From positions 1 to 64,000 of the forward strand of contig VGZO01000001.1 of the NCBI GenBank assembly GCA_016872555.1: a stretch of DNA of 64,000 nucleotides, in the 5' to 3' direction. Position 1 is the stretch's first letter. Every line of letters starts with the position of its first letter. The notes under the pieces are model-generated. The model was given only the letters and a program-made list of their open reading frames with translations, was not told the origin of the DNA and made no database searches. This stretch comes from Planctomycetota bacterium. Lineage in GTDB: Bacteria; Planctomycetota; Planctomycetia; Pirellulales; UBA1268. This document shows positions 53,549 through 63,185 of the stretch, piece by piece. The position numbers and the translations under genes are program-made.

Positions 53549-55246
53549 GTGCCAAACCGCGACACCCTCGGCGGGATCGTCCACTCCTACCAGCGCTATG
53601 ACCCGGCGCGGATCCCGCCGCCGCGGCCTCCGGAGGTCGATCTCGTCTCGCCGGCGATGGAGCACCTCCTCGAGTTCGGTAGCGTCGACGAGCTCACCGA
53701 CGAGGAACTGGCCAACGCGATCGAGCTCGACCCGGAGCAGATCCGAGGCCTCGGCCCCTCGCTCGACGCCCTCCGCCGCGCGCTCGAGGAGCGCCGCGCG
53801 GCAATCCTCGCGCGCTACGAGGCCGAGACGGTACGGAAGCGCGCCCGCGACGAGTTTCGCCGTGCTGCCGAGCGGGTCCGGCCGCCGAAGCAGCACCGCG
53901 ACGCGTTCGAGAAGGCGATCCGGGGCGAGCAGCTCCGCCAACTCGAGCGGCTGTGGTACGCCCAGGAAGACGACCAATCGCCATTCGGCGCGGAGCTCGT
54001 CGCCCTCACCGAGCGTCTCGGCGCGGTCTACGAGATCGACACCCTCTCCGCGCGGTGGACGTTCACCGGCCGGGAGCGGCTCACCGTCGAGCGCGCCCTC
54101 GCGATCAAGGAGGAGCTCGAGGAGATCGAGCGCCTCCTCGAGCAGATCGCCGAGGCGCGGAAAAACGCCCGGATCGGGCTGATCGACATGGCCGCCCTCG
54201 GCCGCTACGCCGAGGAGGGGCAGCTCGACGACCTGGCCGCGCTGCGCCGCCAGGTCGAGGACCTCGTCGAGCAGATGGCCTCCCAGCAAGGGCTCGAGAA
54301 GACGCGCCGCGGCTGGCAGCTGACGCCAAAGGCGCTGCGCGTCTTCCAGGGGAAGCTCCTCGAGAAGATCTTCGCCGCCCTCGACCCGTCGCGCACCGGT
54401 CGCCACCAGGCGGGCATCGTCGGCGACGGCGCCGTCGAGATGGTGCCGACGCGCCCCTACGAATTCGGCGACTCGGTCGCCCACATGGACATCCCCGGGT
54501 CGCTCGTCAACGCCATGCTCCGCTCCGGCGGCGGGCCGCTGCGCCTCGAGCCGCGCGACATCCTCGTCCACAAGACCCGCAACACGCCCAAGTGCGCCAC
54601 CACCGTGGTCCTCGACATGAGCGGGTCGATGCGCTACGGCGGCCTGCACGTGAGCGTGAAGAAGATGGCGCTGGCGCTGCAGGGGCTCGTGCTCCGCGAG
54701 TTTCCCGGCGACTACCTCCAGTTCATCGAGATGTACTCATTCGCCAAGCCGCGGCAGCCCGGCGAGGTGGCGACGCTGCTCCCCAAGCCGGTGACGATCT
54801 TCGACTCGGTCGTCCGCCTCCGCGCCGACATGGGCAACCCCGACATCACCGAGTCGCAGATCCCCCCGCACTTCACCAACATCCAGCACGCCCTGCAGCT
54901 GTCGCGGCAGCACCTTGCCCGGCAGGACACCCCCAACCGCCAGGTGATCCTGATCACCGACGGCCTCCCGACGGCGCACTTCGAGGGGCAGCAGCTGTAC
55001 CTCCTCTACCCGCCCCACCGGCGCACCGAGGAGGCCACGCTCCGCGAGGCGGAGGCCTGCCGCCGCGAGGGGATCACGGTCAACGTGTTCCTCCTCTCCG
55101 GCTGGTCGCAGTCGCGCGAGGACATCCAGTTCGCCTACCGGCTGGCACGGACGGCGCACGGGCGCGTGTTCTTCACCGCCGGGAAGGAGCTCGACCGGTT
55201 CGTGGTCTGGGACTACCTCGCGCGGCGCCGCTCGATCATCGGCTGA
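53549..55246 (+). CDS. VWA-domain protein, partner of the MoxR-type ATPase
   Basis: A 565-residue cytoplasmic protein from GTG 53549. The first 300 residues are helical and charged (EELEEIERLLEQIAEARK, QVEDLVEQMASQQG). A von Willebrand A domain follows, with MIDAS motif TVVLDMSGSMRYGG (DxSxS), then NRQVILITDGLPT and a late FTAGKELDRFVVWDYLARRR. These partners sit next to MoxR ATPases and deliver substrate. The end overlaps the convergent hypothetical gene by 34 bases. Confidence 0.85.
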   Translation: MPNRDTLGGIVHSYQRYDPARIPPPRPPEVDLVSPAMEHLLEFGSVDELTDEELANAIELDPEQIRGLGPSLDALRRALEERRAAILARYEAETVRKRARDEFRRAAERVRPPKQHRDAFEKAIRGEQLRQLERLWYAQEDDQSPFGAELVALTERLGAVYEIDTLSARWTFTGRERLTVERALAIKEELEEIERLLEQIAEARKNARIGLIDMAALGRYAEEGQLDDLAALRRQVEDLVEQMASQQGLEKTRRGWQLTPKALRVFQGKLLEKIFAALDPSRTGRHQAGIVGDGAVEMVPTRPYEFGDSVAHMDIPGSLVNAMLRSGGGPLRLEPRDILVHKTRNTPKCATTVVLDMSGSMRYGGLHVSVKKMALALQGLVLREFPGDYLQFIEMYSFAKPRQPGEVATLLPKPVTIFDSVVRLRADMGNPDITESQIPPHFTNIQHALQLSRQHLARQDTPNRQVILITDGLPTAHFEGQQLYLLYPPHRRTEEATLREAEACRREGITVNVFLLSGWSQSREDIQFAYRLARTAHGRVFFTAGKELDRFVVWDYLARRRSIIG

Positions 55247-55695
55247 GCGGCCGTGGCCAGCCGGCGGCGTTCGCGGACGAGCATCGCGCCGCAGCCGGCG
55301 GCGGCGGCGAGCGCTCCGGCGGCGAGCGTCCACAACGGGACGATCCGCCCCGGCTGCGCGTCGTCGCGGTCGCGGGCGGCGTCGGCCAGGTCTTCGGGCT
55401 CGAGACCCGCCGCCCGGCGCTGCCGCTCGATCGCCGCCTTCTGCCGGCCGAGAAACCGCCCCTCGATCTGCCGCTGCCGGACGTCGAACTTGGGGGCGAT
55501 CAGCCCGATGCCGACCAGCGACACCAGCGCGAACGCCAGCCCCCAAAACCAGCCACTGTCGGTGAGCGGCGGCGGCGTTGCGGGAGACAACCCGCCGGCC
55601 GCCGCGACACCGTCGTCCCGCGCGGGCGACGGCGGCTGCCGGGCGCTGTCGCGATGCCCGTCGCCTCGGCCCGTCGCCACCGGCTCCTCCGTCAC
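55213..55695 (-). CDS. Hypothetical protein with two membrane helices
   Basis: A 160-residue protein, 10 bases after enolase in the same direction. An Asp/Pro-rich N-terminus precedes helix 1 (WFWGLAFALVSLVGIGLIAP), then a charged cytoplasmic-like loop with QRQIEGRFLGRQKAAIERQRR, and helix 2 (LWTLAAGALAAAAGCGAMLV) before a basic end. I do not recognise the family. It is probably in the inner membrane. Confidence 0.55.
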   Translation of the reverse strand: MTEEPVATGRGDGHRDSARQPPSPARDDGVAAAGGLSPATPPPLTDSGWFWGLAFALVSLVGIGLIAPKFDVRQRQIEGRFLGRQKAAIERQRRAAGLEPEDLADAARDRDDAQPGRIVPLWTLAAGALAAAAGCGAMLVRERRRLATAAQPMIERRRAR

Positions 55696-55705
55696 GACAC
55701 GCCCC

Positions 55706-57166
<1,461 letters not shown>

Positions 57167-57219
57167 TCAGGCGCTGCCGGGAGCCTCCGAAGGACCCGGT
57201 CCGAGACGGCCGGGAGACG

Positions 57220-57843
57220 ATGTTCACGGGTCTGGTGGCGGCTGTCGGGCGGGTGATCGCCAGCCACGGCGAAGGGGCCGGAAGGCGGTTGACGGTGACG
57301 GCGGCGCTGGTCGCCGACGCCGAGATCGGCGAGAGCGTGTGTGTCGGGGGCTGCTGCTTGTCGGTGGTGGCCCGCGACGGCGACACCGTCGAGTTTCAGC
57401 TCGGCCCCGAGACGCTCGCCCGGACGACGCTCGCCGCGCTCGGCCCCGGCAGCCGCGTGAACCTCGAGCGGTCGCTGCGCCTCTCCGACCGGCTCGGCGG
57501 GCATCTGGTCACCGGCCACGTCGATGGCGTCGGCCGCCTGGCGACCCGCCAGGTCGACGGCGAGTGGGTGACCTGCCGTTTCGCCGCCCCCCCGGAGCTG
57601 GCGCGGCAGCTGGCGGCGAAGGGATCGGTGGCGGTGGACGGCGTCAGCCTGACGGTCGTCGAGGCGGGGAGCGACTTCTTCACCGTCGCCCTCATTCCCC
57701 ACACGCTCGCCGAAACGACGCTCGGCGACCTCGCCGTCGGCGATGCGGTGAATCTCGAGACCGACCTGGTCTGCAAGTACGTCGCCCGGCTGCTCGCCGG
57801 TGGCTCCGCGCCGGCGGAGTGGACCGCGGGAGGGGCGCCGTGA
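57220..57843 (+). CDS. ribE: Riboflavin synthase alpha subunit
   Basis: A 207-residue enzyme with two lumazine-binding repeats (MFTGLVAAVGRV, VCVGGCCLSVVA, LGGHLVTGHVDGVG; then SVAVDGVSLTVVEAG, FTVALIPHTLAETTLGDL). It makes riboflavin from two 6,7-dimethyl-8-ribityllumazine molecules. GGGAG precedes ATG 57220. The stop overlaps the rsmA GTG start by four bases. Confidence 0.95.
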   Translation: MFTGLVAAVGRVIASHGEGAGRRLTVTAALVADAEIGESVCVGGCCLSVVARDGDTVEFQLGPETLARTTLAALGPGSRVNLERSLRLSDRLGGHLVTGHVDGVGRLATRQVDGEWVTCRFAAPPELARQLAAKGSVAVDGVSLTVVEAGSDFFTVALIPHTLAETTLGDLAVGDAVNLETDLVCKYVARLLAGGSAPAEWTAGGAP

Positions 57844-58805
57844 GGGAGCCACCGGGGAGCGGCGCGGGTGATCGGGGAGAGGCCCACCCGCCGCCGCGGC
57901 AGACGGCCGCCTACTTGAAGAAGCTGTTCGCCGAGGTGGGGTTCTCGATCAATGCCCGTCACGGGCAGAACTTCCTCATCGATCTCAATCTCCTCGACCT
58001 TCTCGAACGGACGGCCGCCGTCCAGCCGGGGGACGTGGTCCTCGAGGTCGGCACCGGGACAGGGGCGCTGACCGAGCGGCTCGCCGCGACCGCTGCCCGC
58101 GTCGTGACCTGCGAGATCGATCCGCGGCTGGCGCAGCTGGCCCGCGACCGGCTGGTGGCGTTCGACACGGTGACGTTCGTCGAGGGGGACGCGCTGGCGG
58201 GCAAGCACCGGCTCGCGCCGGCGGTGCTCGACGCCGTCGCCGCGGCGCGGGGGGCGGCGCCGGAGGGGCGGTTCCTCCTCGTCGCCAATCTCCCCTACTG
58301 CGTCGCCACGCCGGTGATCTCCAACCTCCTCGCCCTCCCCGAGCCGTTCACGGCGGCGGCGGTGACGGTGCAGCTGGAGATGGCCGAGCGGATGACCGCC
58401 GTGGCGGGAACCTCTTCCTACAACGCCCTGTCGGTGTGGGTCGGGGCCCAGTGCCGCGGGGAGATCGTCCGCGTCCTGCCCCCGGCGTCGTTCTGGCCGC
58501 GGCCGGGGGTGGAATCGGCGATCGTGCGCATCGACCTCGACCCCGCCCGGCGCGCCCTGCTCGACGACCGGACGCGGTTCCACCGCTTCGTCCGCGACGT
58601 CTTCTGCCACCGCCGCAAGGTCCTCCGCGGTGTCCTGCTCGGGCTCGCCGGCGGCCGCCGCACCGCCGCCGCACGGGGGCTGGTGGAGGAGCTGTACGCG
58701 ACGCTCGGGCTACCGGCCGACGTCCGTGCCGAGGACCTGCCCCCCGAGCGGTTCGTCGAACTGGAACGCGTCTTCCATCGTCTTGCCGCAGCGCCCGGGG
58801 GGTGA
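57840..58805 (+). CDS. rsmA: 16S rRNA dimethyladenosine transferase RsmA/KsgA
   Basis: A 321-residue methyltransferase: RHGQNFLIDLNLL, VLEVGTGTGALTERLA (SAM binding), TCEIDPRL, VANLPYCVATPVISNLL (the NLPY catalytic motif), MTAVAGTSSYNALSV and FWPRPGVESAIVRI. It dimethylates two adjacent adenines near the 3' end of 16S rRNA. It starts with GTG overlapping ribE, an unusual pairing of functions. Confidence 0.95.
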   Translation: MREPPGSGAGDRGEAHPPPRQTAAYLKKLFAEVGFSINARHGQNFLIDLNLLDLLERTAAVQPGDVVLEVGTGTGALTERLAATAARVVTCEIDPRLAQLARDRLVAFDTVTFVEGDALAGKHRLAPAVLDAVAAARGAAPEGRFLLVANLPYCVATPVISNLLALPEPFTAAAVTVQLEMAERMTAVAGTSSYNALSVWVGAQCRGEIVRVLPPASFWPRPGVESAIVRIDLDPARRALLDDRTRFHRFVRDVFCHRRKVLRGVLLGLAGGRRTAAARGLVEELYATLGLPADVRAEDLPPERFVELERVFHRLAAAPGG

Positions 58806-59122
58806 GCGGTACCGCCGTGGAGGTCGCGCCGCCGGAAGGTCACCGTCGCCGGCGGAGTCTTCGCGACCGCTCCCCCCGGCAGCCTCCGGGGGGCCAGCCG
58901 CCGCGGTGCCGGAGCCGCCGAACAGCGTGTTTTTTCGAGTTTCGCCCAGCAAACCGCCGGTTCACCGGGCTCTCGCGATACTTCCGGTTGTTTGGGTGGC
59001 GGGGGTAGACTTCGGGATTCCCGCAAGGACCTGCCGAAATCCCAGAGGTCAGTCGCCCTCGGTCGGCTGGCATGCGCCCGGCTCGAAACCGGGGCCCGAC
59101 AGGCAGGCGGAGGCGCAGTAGA
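58806..59122. other. 317-base intergenic stretch
   Basis: I see no gene here. The segment includes a less GC-rich part around 58925-59000, which may carry the promoter of the long FAAL fusion gene. Open frames on the minus strand have no credible features. GGAG at 59109-59112 is the likely ribosome-binding site for GTG 59123. Confidence 0.5.
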
Positions 59123-62100
59123 GTGAATCCGATCCCAGGGACCTCCGAGGCGTCATTCGCCGAGACGATCGTCGACCTGCTCTCCCAGCGGGCCGCCTAC
59201 CGCCCCCACGACCGGGCGTTCACGTTCCTCGTCGACGGCGAAACCGAAGAGCTCAACATCACCTACGCCGAGCTCGACCGGAAGGCCCGGGCGCTCGGCG
59301 CCTGGCTGATGGCCTCGGGGATGACCGGCGAGCGGGTCCTGCTGCTGTTTCCCCCCGGGCTCGAGTTCGTGGCGGCGTTCATGGGCTGCCTGTACGGCGG
59401 CGCCATCGCCGTGCCCGCCTATCCGCCGCGCAAGAACCGCTCGGTGGAGCGCATCGAGGCGATCGCCGCCGACTCCCGTGCGGCCGTGGCCCTCACCACG
59501 CGCGACGTCCTCGACCGCTTCGACGCCCTCCGCGCCGCCGCGCCGAGCCTCGAGAAGCTCCTGTGGCGCGTCGACGGCGAGCTCGAACCGGGGTGGGCCG
59601 ACCGCTGGGAGCGCCCGGCGATCGACGGCGAGACGCTCGCCTTCCTGCAGTACACCAGCGGCTCCACCGGGATGCCCAAGGGGGTGATGCTCTCCCACGC
59701 CAATCTGCTCCACAACTCGCTGCGGATCATGCAGGCGTTCGAGATCACGCGCAGCCAGTCGGGCGTGTTCTGGCTGCCGAGCTTCCACGACATGGGGCTG
59801 ATCGGCGGGATCCTCGTGCCCCTGTACGGCGGGAAGTTCAACGTCCTGATGTCGCCGGTGGCCTTCCTCCAGAAGCCGCTCCGCTGGCTCCAGGCGATCT
59901 CGCGCTACAAGGCGACGATCAGCGGCGGGCCGAACTTCGCCTACGAGCTGTGCGTCCGGAAGATCACCCCCGAGCAACGGCGCGGGCTCGATCTCTCCAG
60001 CTGGTCGCTGGCCTTCGACGGTGCCGAACCGGTCCGCCCCGACACGATCGACGCCTTCTGCGAGGCCTTCGGGCCGTGCGGGTTCCGCCGCGAGGCGTTC
60101 TTCCCCTGCTACGGGCTCGCCGAGAGCACGCTGATGGTGACCGGCGGGATGAAGTTCGAGCCGCCGGTGATCCGCGCCTTCGACGCCGCCGCGATCGAGA
60201 CCGGATCGGCCGTGCTCCGCACCGGATTCGCCCCGGGGACGCGGCGCCTCGTCGGCAGCGGGCGCGAGCTCGACGGCCAGGACGTGCGGATCGTCGACCC
60301 CTCGACCTGCGAGCCGCTCCCGACGGGGCGGGTCGGCGAGATTTGGGTCAGCGGCCCGAGCGTGGCCCAGGGCTATTGGCAGCGCCCGACCGAGACCGCC
60401 GAGACGTTCGGCGCGATGCTCGCCCGTCCGGTGGCACCGGCGGCGCCGCAGTCGCTCAAGGCGTGGGAGCCGAACCCCGGGCCCTACCTCCGCACCGGCG
60501 ACCTCGGGTTCTTCGACGAGGGGGAGCTGTTCGTCACCGGCCGGCTCAAGGACCTGATCATCATCCGCGGCCGCAACCACTACCCGCACGACATCGAGCA
60601 CACCGTCGAGCGTGCGACGCCGGTCGTCCGCGCCGGATCGGTGGCGGCCTTCGCCCTCGACGTCGAGGGGCGCGAGCGCGTCGTCGTCGTCGCCGAGATC
60701 GAGCGCGGCAGCCGCGACCAGGCCGATCTCTCCGACGCCTTCGAGCGGATCCGCAAGCAGGTCGCGATCGAGCACGAGGTCGCCGTCGAGGGGCTGGTGA
60801 TGGTCCGCCCCAACAGCATCCCCAAGACGTCGAGCGGCAAGATCCAGCGCCACGCCTGCAAGCGGCAGTTCCTCGACGGCACGCTCGACGTCGTCGACCA
60901 GCACGTCGGGTGGCTGGCCGGCGACCGGGCCGTGCGGGCCGTGATCCCGTCGGCCGACGCCCCGGCCGCCCCGCGCCGCGTCGGCGAGGCGCCGCGCCTC
61001 GCCCGGCAGCGCCCCGTCGACGAGCGCCGCACCGGTCCGCAGCGCGACCTGCCGCGGGCGCTGGTCGAGAGGGTCTTCGAGCACGTCCGCGCGATCGCCA
61101 AGGAACGGGCCTCGCAGCTCTCGCTCGATTCCAACATCGTCGAGCTCGGCCTCGATTCGCTCGAGCGGATGGAGATCGTCGCCAGCCTCGAGGAGACGTT
61201 CGGCGGACGGTTTCCCGAGCAGGTGCTGCCGCAGATCGAGACCTGCCGCGAGGTCGCCGAGGCGATCCTCGACCATCTCCCCGGCGCCGCGGCGCTCAAG
61301 GAGGGAGCGGTGGCCGCCGGCGCGCATGACGTCGCCGCCCTGCCGATGGTCGCCGAGCCGATCGCGCCCGAGGCCTGGGACATCGCCCAGTTCCCCGAGG
61401 TCCGCGCCCTCGAGCAGAATTTCGCGATGGTGCGGGGCTCGGGGCTCGACGACCCCTACTTCACCGTCCACGAGGGGCTGACCGCCGACCGGACGACGAT
61501 CGCCGGCCGCGAGATGATCAGCTGGGCGACCTACAACTACCTCGGCATGTCGGGCGACCCCGACGTCGCCGCCGGGGCCAAGGCGGCGATCGACCGCTAC
61601 GGCACGAGCGTCTCGGCCAGCCGGCTGGTGTCGGGTGAGAAGACGATCCATCGCGAGCTCGAAGGCGCGCTGGCCCGGTTCCTCGGCACCGAGGACATGC
61701 TGACCTTCGTCGGCGGCCACGCCACCAACGAGACGGTGATCGGCCACGTCGTCGGCCCCGGGGATCTCGTCCTCCACGACGCCCTGGCCCACAACAGCCT
61801 GCTCCAGGGGGCGATCCTCTCCGGGGCCCGGCGCCGGCCGTTTCCCCACAACGACTGGGAGGCTGCCGAACAGCTCCTCCGCCAGGTGCGCGGCCAGTAC
61901 CGCCGCGTGCTGGTGGTGATCGAGGGGGTCTACAGCATGGACGGCGATTTCGCCGACCTCCCCCGGTTCATCGGCCTGGCGAAGCGCCACAAGGCGCTGC
62001 TGATGGTCGACGAGGCCCACTCGATCGGCGTCATGGGGCCGCGCGGCCGCGGGATCGGCGAGCACTTCGGCGTCGACCCCGCGAGCGTCGACATCTGGAT

Positions 62101-62620
62101 GGGGACGCTCTCCAAGGCACTGGGGAGCTGCGGCGGCTACATCGGCGGCAGCAAGACGCTGATCCGCTGGCTGAAATACACCGTTCCGGGGTTCGTCTAC
62201 TCCGTCGGGCTGCCGCCGGCGGCCGCCGGGGCCGCGCTGGCGGCGCTGCGGCTGCTCGAGCGACAGCCGGAACGCGTGGCGCGGCTCCAGGCCAACGCCC
62301 GGCAGTTCGTGCAGCTGGCGCGCGAGGCGGGGCTCGACACGGGAATGTCGGCGGGCTCGGGCGTGGTGCCGGTGATCCTCGGCAACTCGCTCAACGCCCT
62401 GCGGCTGTCGCGGGCGCTGTTCTCCCGGGGGATCAGCGTGCAGCCGATCCTCTACCCGGCCGTCGAGGAGCGGGCGGCGCGGCTGCGGTTCTTCATCACC
62501 TCGCGCCACACGCCGGAGCAGATCCGGCGGACGGTGGCCGCGGCGCAGGAGGAGCTCGGCCGCATCGACCCGGCGCTGGTGCGGGGAGCGCCGCGCGGCG
62601 CCGCCGGCCTGGCTCGCTGA
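59123..62620 (+). CDS. Fatty acyl-AMP ligase / ACP / alpha-oxoamine synthase fusion
   Basis: A 1165-residue three-part enzyme. Residues about 10-600 are a FAAL adenylating domain (FLQYTSGSTGMPKGVMLSH, CYGLAEST, LRTGDLGFFDEGELFVTGR). About 645-725 is an acyl carrier domain with phosphopantetheine S679 in GLDSLERME. About 750-1150 is a PLP-dependent alpha-oxoamine synthase like serine palmitoyltransferase or BioF (ISWATYNYLGMSGDP, LMVDEAHSIGVMGPRGRG, and PLP K998 in GTLSKALGSCGG). It would activate a fatty acid, hold it on the carrier and condense it with an amino acid to give a long-chain aminoketone, as in bacterial sphingolipid synthesis. The amino acid is not evident. The start GTG is inferred from the ribosome-binding site. 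Confidence 0.88.
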   Translation: MNPIPGTSEASFAETIVDLLSQRAAYRPHDRAFTFLVDGETEELNITYAELDRKARALGAWLMASGMTGERVLLLFPPGLEFVAAFMGCLYGGAIAVPAYPPRKNRSVERIEAIAADSRAAVALTTRDVLDRFDALRAAAPSLEKLLWRVDGELEPGWADRWERPAIDGETLAFLQYTSGSTGMPKGVMLSHANLLHNSLRIMQAFEITRSQSGVFWLPSFHDMGLIGGILVPLYGGKFNVLMSPVAFLQKPLRWLQAISRYKATISGGPNFAYELCVRKITPEQRRGLDLSSWSLAFDGAEPVRPDTIDAFCEAFGPCGFRREAFFPCYGLAESTLMVTGGMKFEPPVIRAFDAAAIETGSAVLRTGFAPGTRRLVGSGRELDGQDVRIVDPSTCEPLPTGRVGEIWVSGPSVAQGYWQRPTETAETFGAMLARPVAPAAPQSLKAWEPNPGPYLRTGDLGFFDEGELFVTGRLKDLIIIRGRNHYPHDIEHTVERATPVVRAGSVAAFALDVEGRERVVVVAEIERGSRDQADLSDAFERIRKQVAIEHEVAVEGLVMVRPNSIPKTSSGKIQRHACKRQFLDGTLDVVDQHVGWLAGDRAVRAVIPSADAPAAPRRVGEAPRLARQRPVDERRTGPQRDLPRALVERVFEHVRAIAKERASQLSLDSNIVELGLDSLERMEIVASLEETFGGRFPEQVLPQIETCREVAEAILDHLPGAAALKEGAVAAGAHDVAALPMVAEPIAPEAWDIAQFPEVRALEQNFAMVRGSGLDDPYFTVHEGLTADRTTIAGREMISWATYNYLGMSGDPDVAAGAKAAIDRYGTSVSASRLVSGEKTIHRELEGALARFLGTEDMLTFVGGHATNETVIGHVVGPGDLVLHDALAHNSLLQGAILSGARRRPFPHNDWEAAEQLLRQVRGQYRRVLVVIEGVYSMDGDFADLPRFIGLAKRHKALLMVDEAHSIGVMGPRGRGIGEHFGVDPASVDIWMGTLSKALGSCGGYIGGSKTLIRWLKYTVPGFVYSVGLPPAAAGAALAALRLLERQPERVARLQANARQFVQLAREAGLDTGMSAGSGVVPVILGNSLNALRLSRALFSRGISVQPILYPAVEERAARLRFFITSRHTPEQIRRTVAAAQEELGRIDPALVRGAPRGAAGLAR

Positions 62621-62639
62621 CCGCGGCGCCGTGCCGCGG
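62621..62639. terminator. Stem-loop after the FAAL fusion gene
   Basis: CCGCGGC (62621-62627) and GCCGCGG (62633-62639) pair perfectly around a five-base loop, directly after the stop codon. No T-run is present. It could end or attenuate transcription before the thioesterase gene 45 bases on. Confidence 0.35.
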
Positions 62640-62684
62640 CGACCGTCGGGCGCCGGCGTGTTCGCGAACCGCAGGGAACGCCGC

Positions 62685-63185
62685 ATGGCGCCGACCGGAA
62701 CGATCGTCAGCCACCGTCTCGTCCTGCCGGCCGACGCCAACCACTACGGCACGCTGTACGCCGGCAGCCTGCTGCGCTACGCCCTCGAGGCGGGCTATGC
62801 GGCGGCGACGCGCGGTGCCGGCCCCGGTGCCAATCTCGTGCTTCGCCGTGTGCTGTCGGTGGAGTGCCGCCAGGGGGTGCCGGTCGGCACGCTCGTCGAG
62901 GTCCGCGCCGCGGTGATCGACGTGCGCCAGTGCTACCTTGCGGTGGCCGTGGTCGGGATGCCGCTCGCCGGCCAGGCGGTGCCCTGGATGGACGGCCTGT
63001 TCGGCTTCGTCCAGGTCGACCGCGACGGGCTGCCGGTGCCGTTGCCGACGGCCGTCGAGCCGGTGCCGCCGGATCCACTCTGGCAGCCGCTGGTGGCGCG
63101 GCTCGAGCGGCTCGCCAAGGTCCGCGGCGGCACCGCCGACTGGCTCGGCGCCGGCCTCGACCGCGGCGACGGGATCAGTACTTGA
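62685..63185 (+). CDS. Hotdog-fold acyl-CoA thioesterase
   Basis: A 166-residue hotdog protein. ANHYGTLYAGSLLRYALEAGYAAAT is the helix-start signature of the acyl-CoA thioesterase (cytoplasmic, YciA/BFIT-like) family, followed by strands VLRRVLSVECRQGVPVGT and LVEVRAAVIDV. It would hydrolyse acyl-CoA or acyl-carrier thioesters. Its position after the FAAL fusion suggests a link to the same lipid pathway. AGGGA precedes ATG 62685. Its last 11 bases overlap the convergent barrel gene. Confidence 0.75.
   Translation: MAPTGTIVSHRLVLPADANHYGTLYAGSLLRYALEAGYAAATRGAGPGANLVLRRVLSVECRQGVPVGTLVEVRAAVIDVRQCYLAVAVVGMPLAGQAVPWMDGLFGFVQVDRDGLPVPLPTAVEPVPPDPLWQPLVARLERLAKVRGGTADWLGAGLDRGDGIST

Noticed and set aside
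59153-62740. 1195-codon open frame on the minus strand opposite the FAAL fusion
   Set aside because: It is the reverse frame of a well-supported gene in very GC-rich DNA; its sequence is full of Arg, Gly and Pro without motifs.
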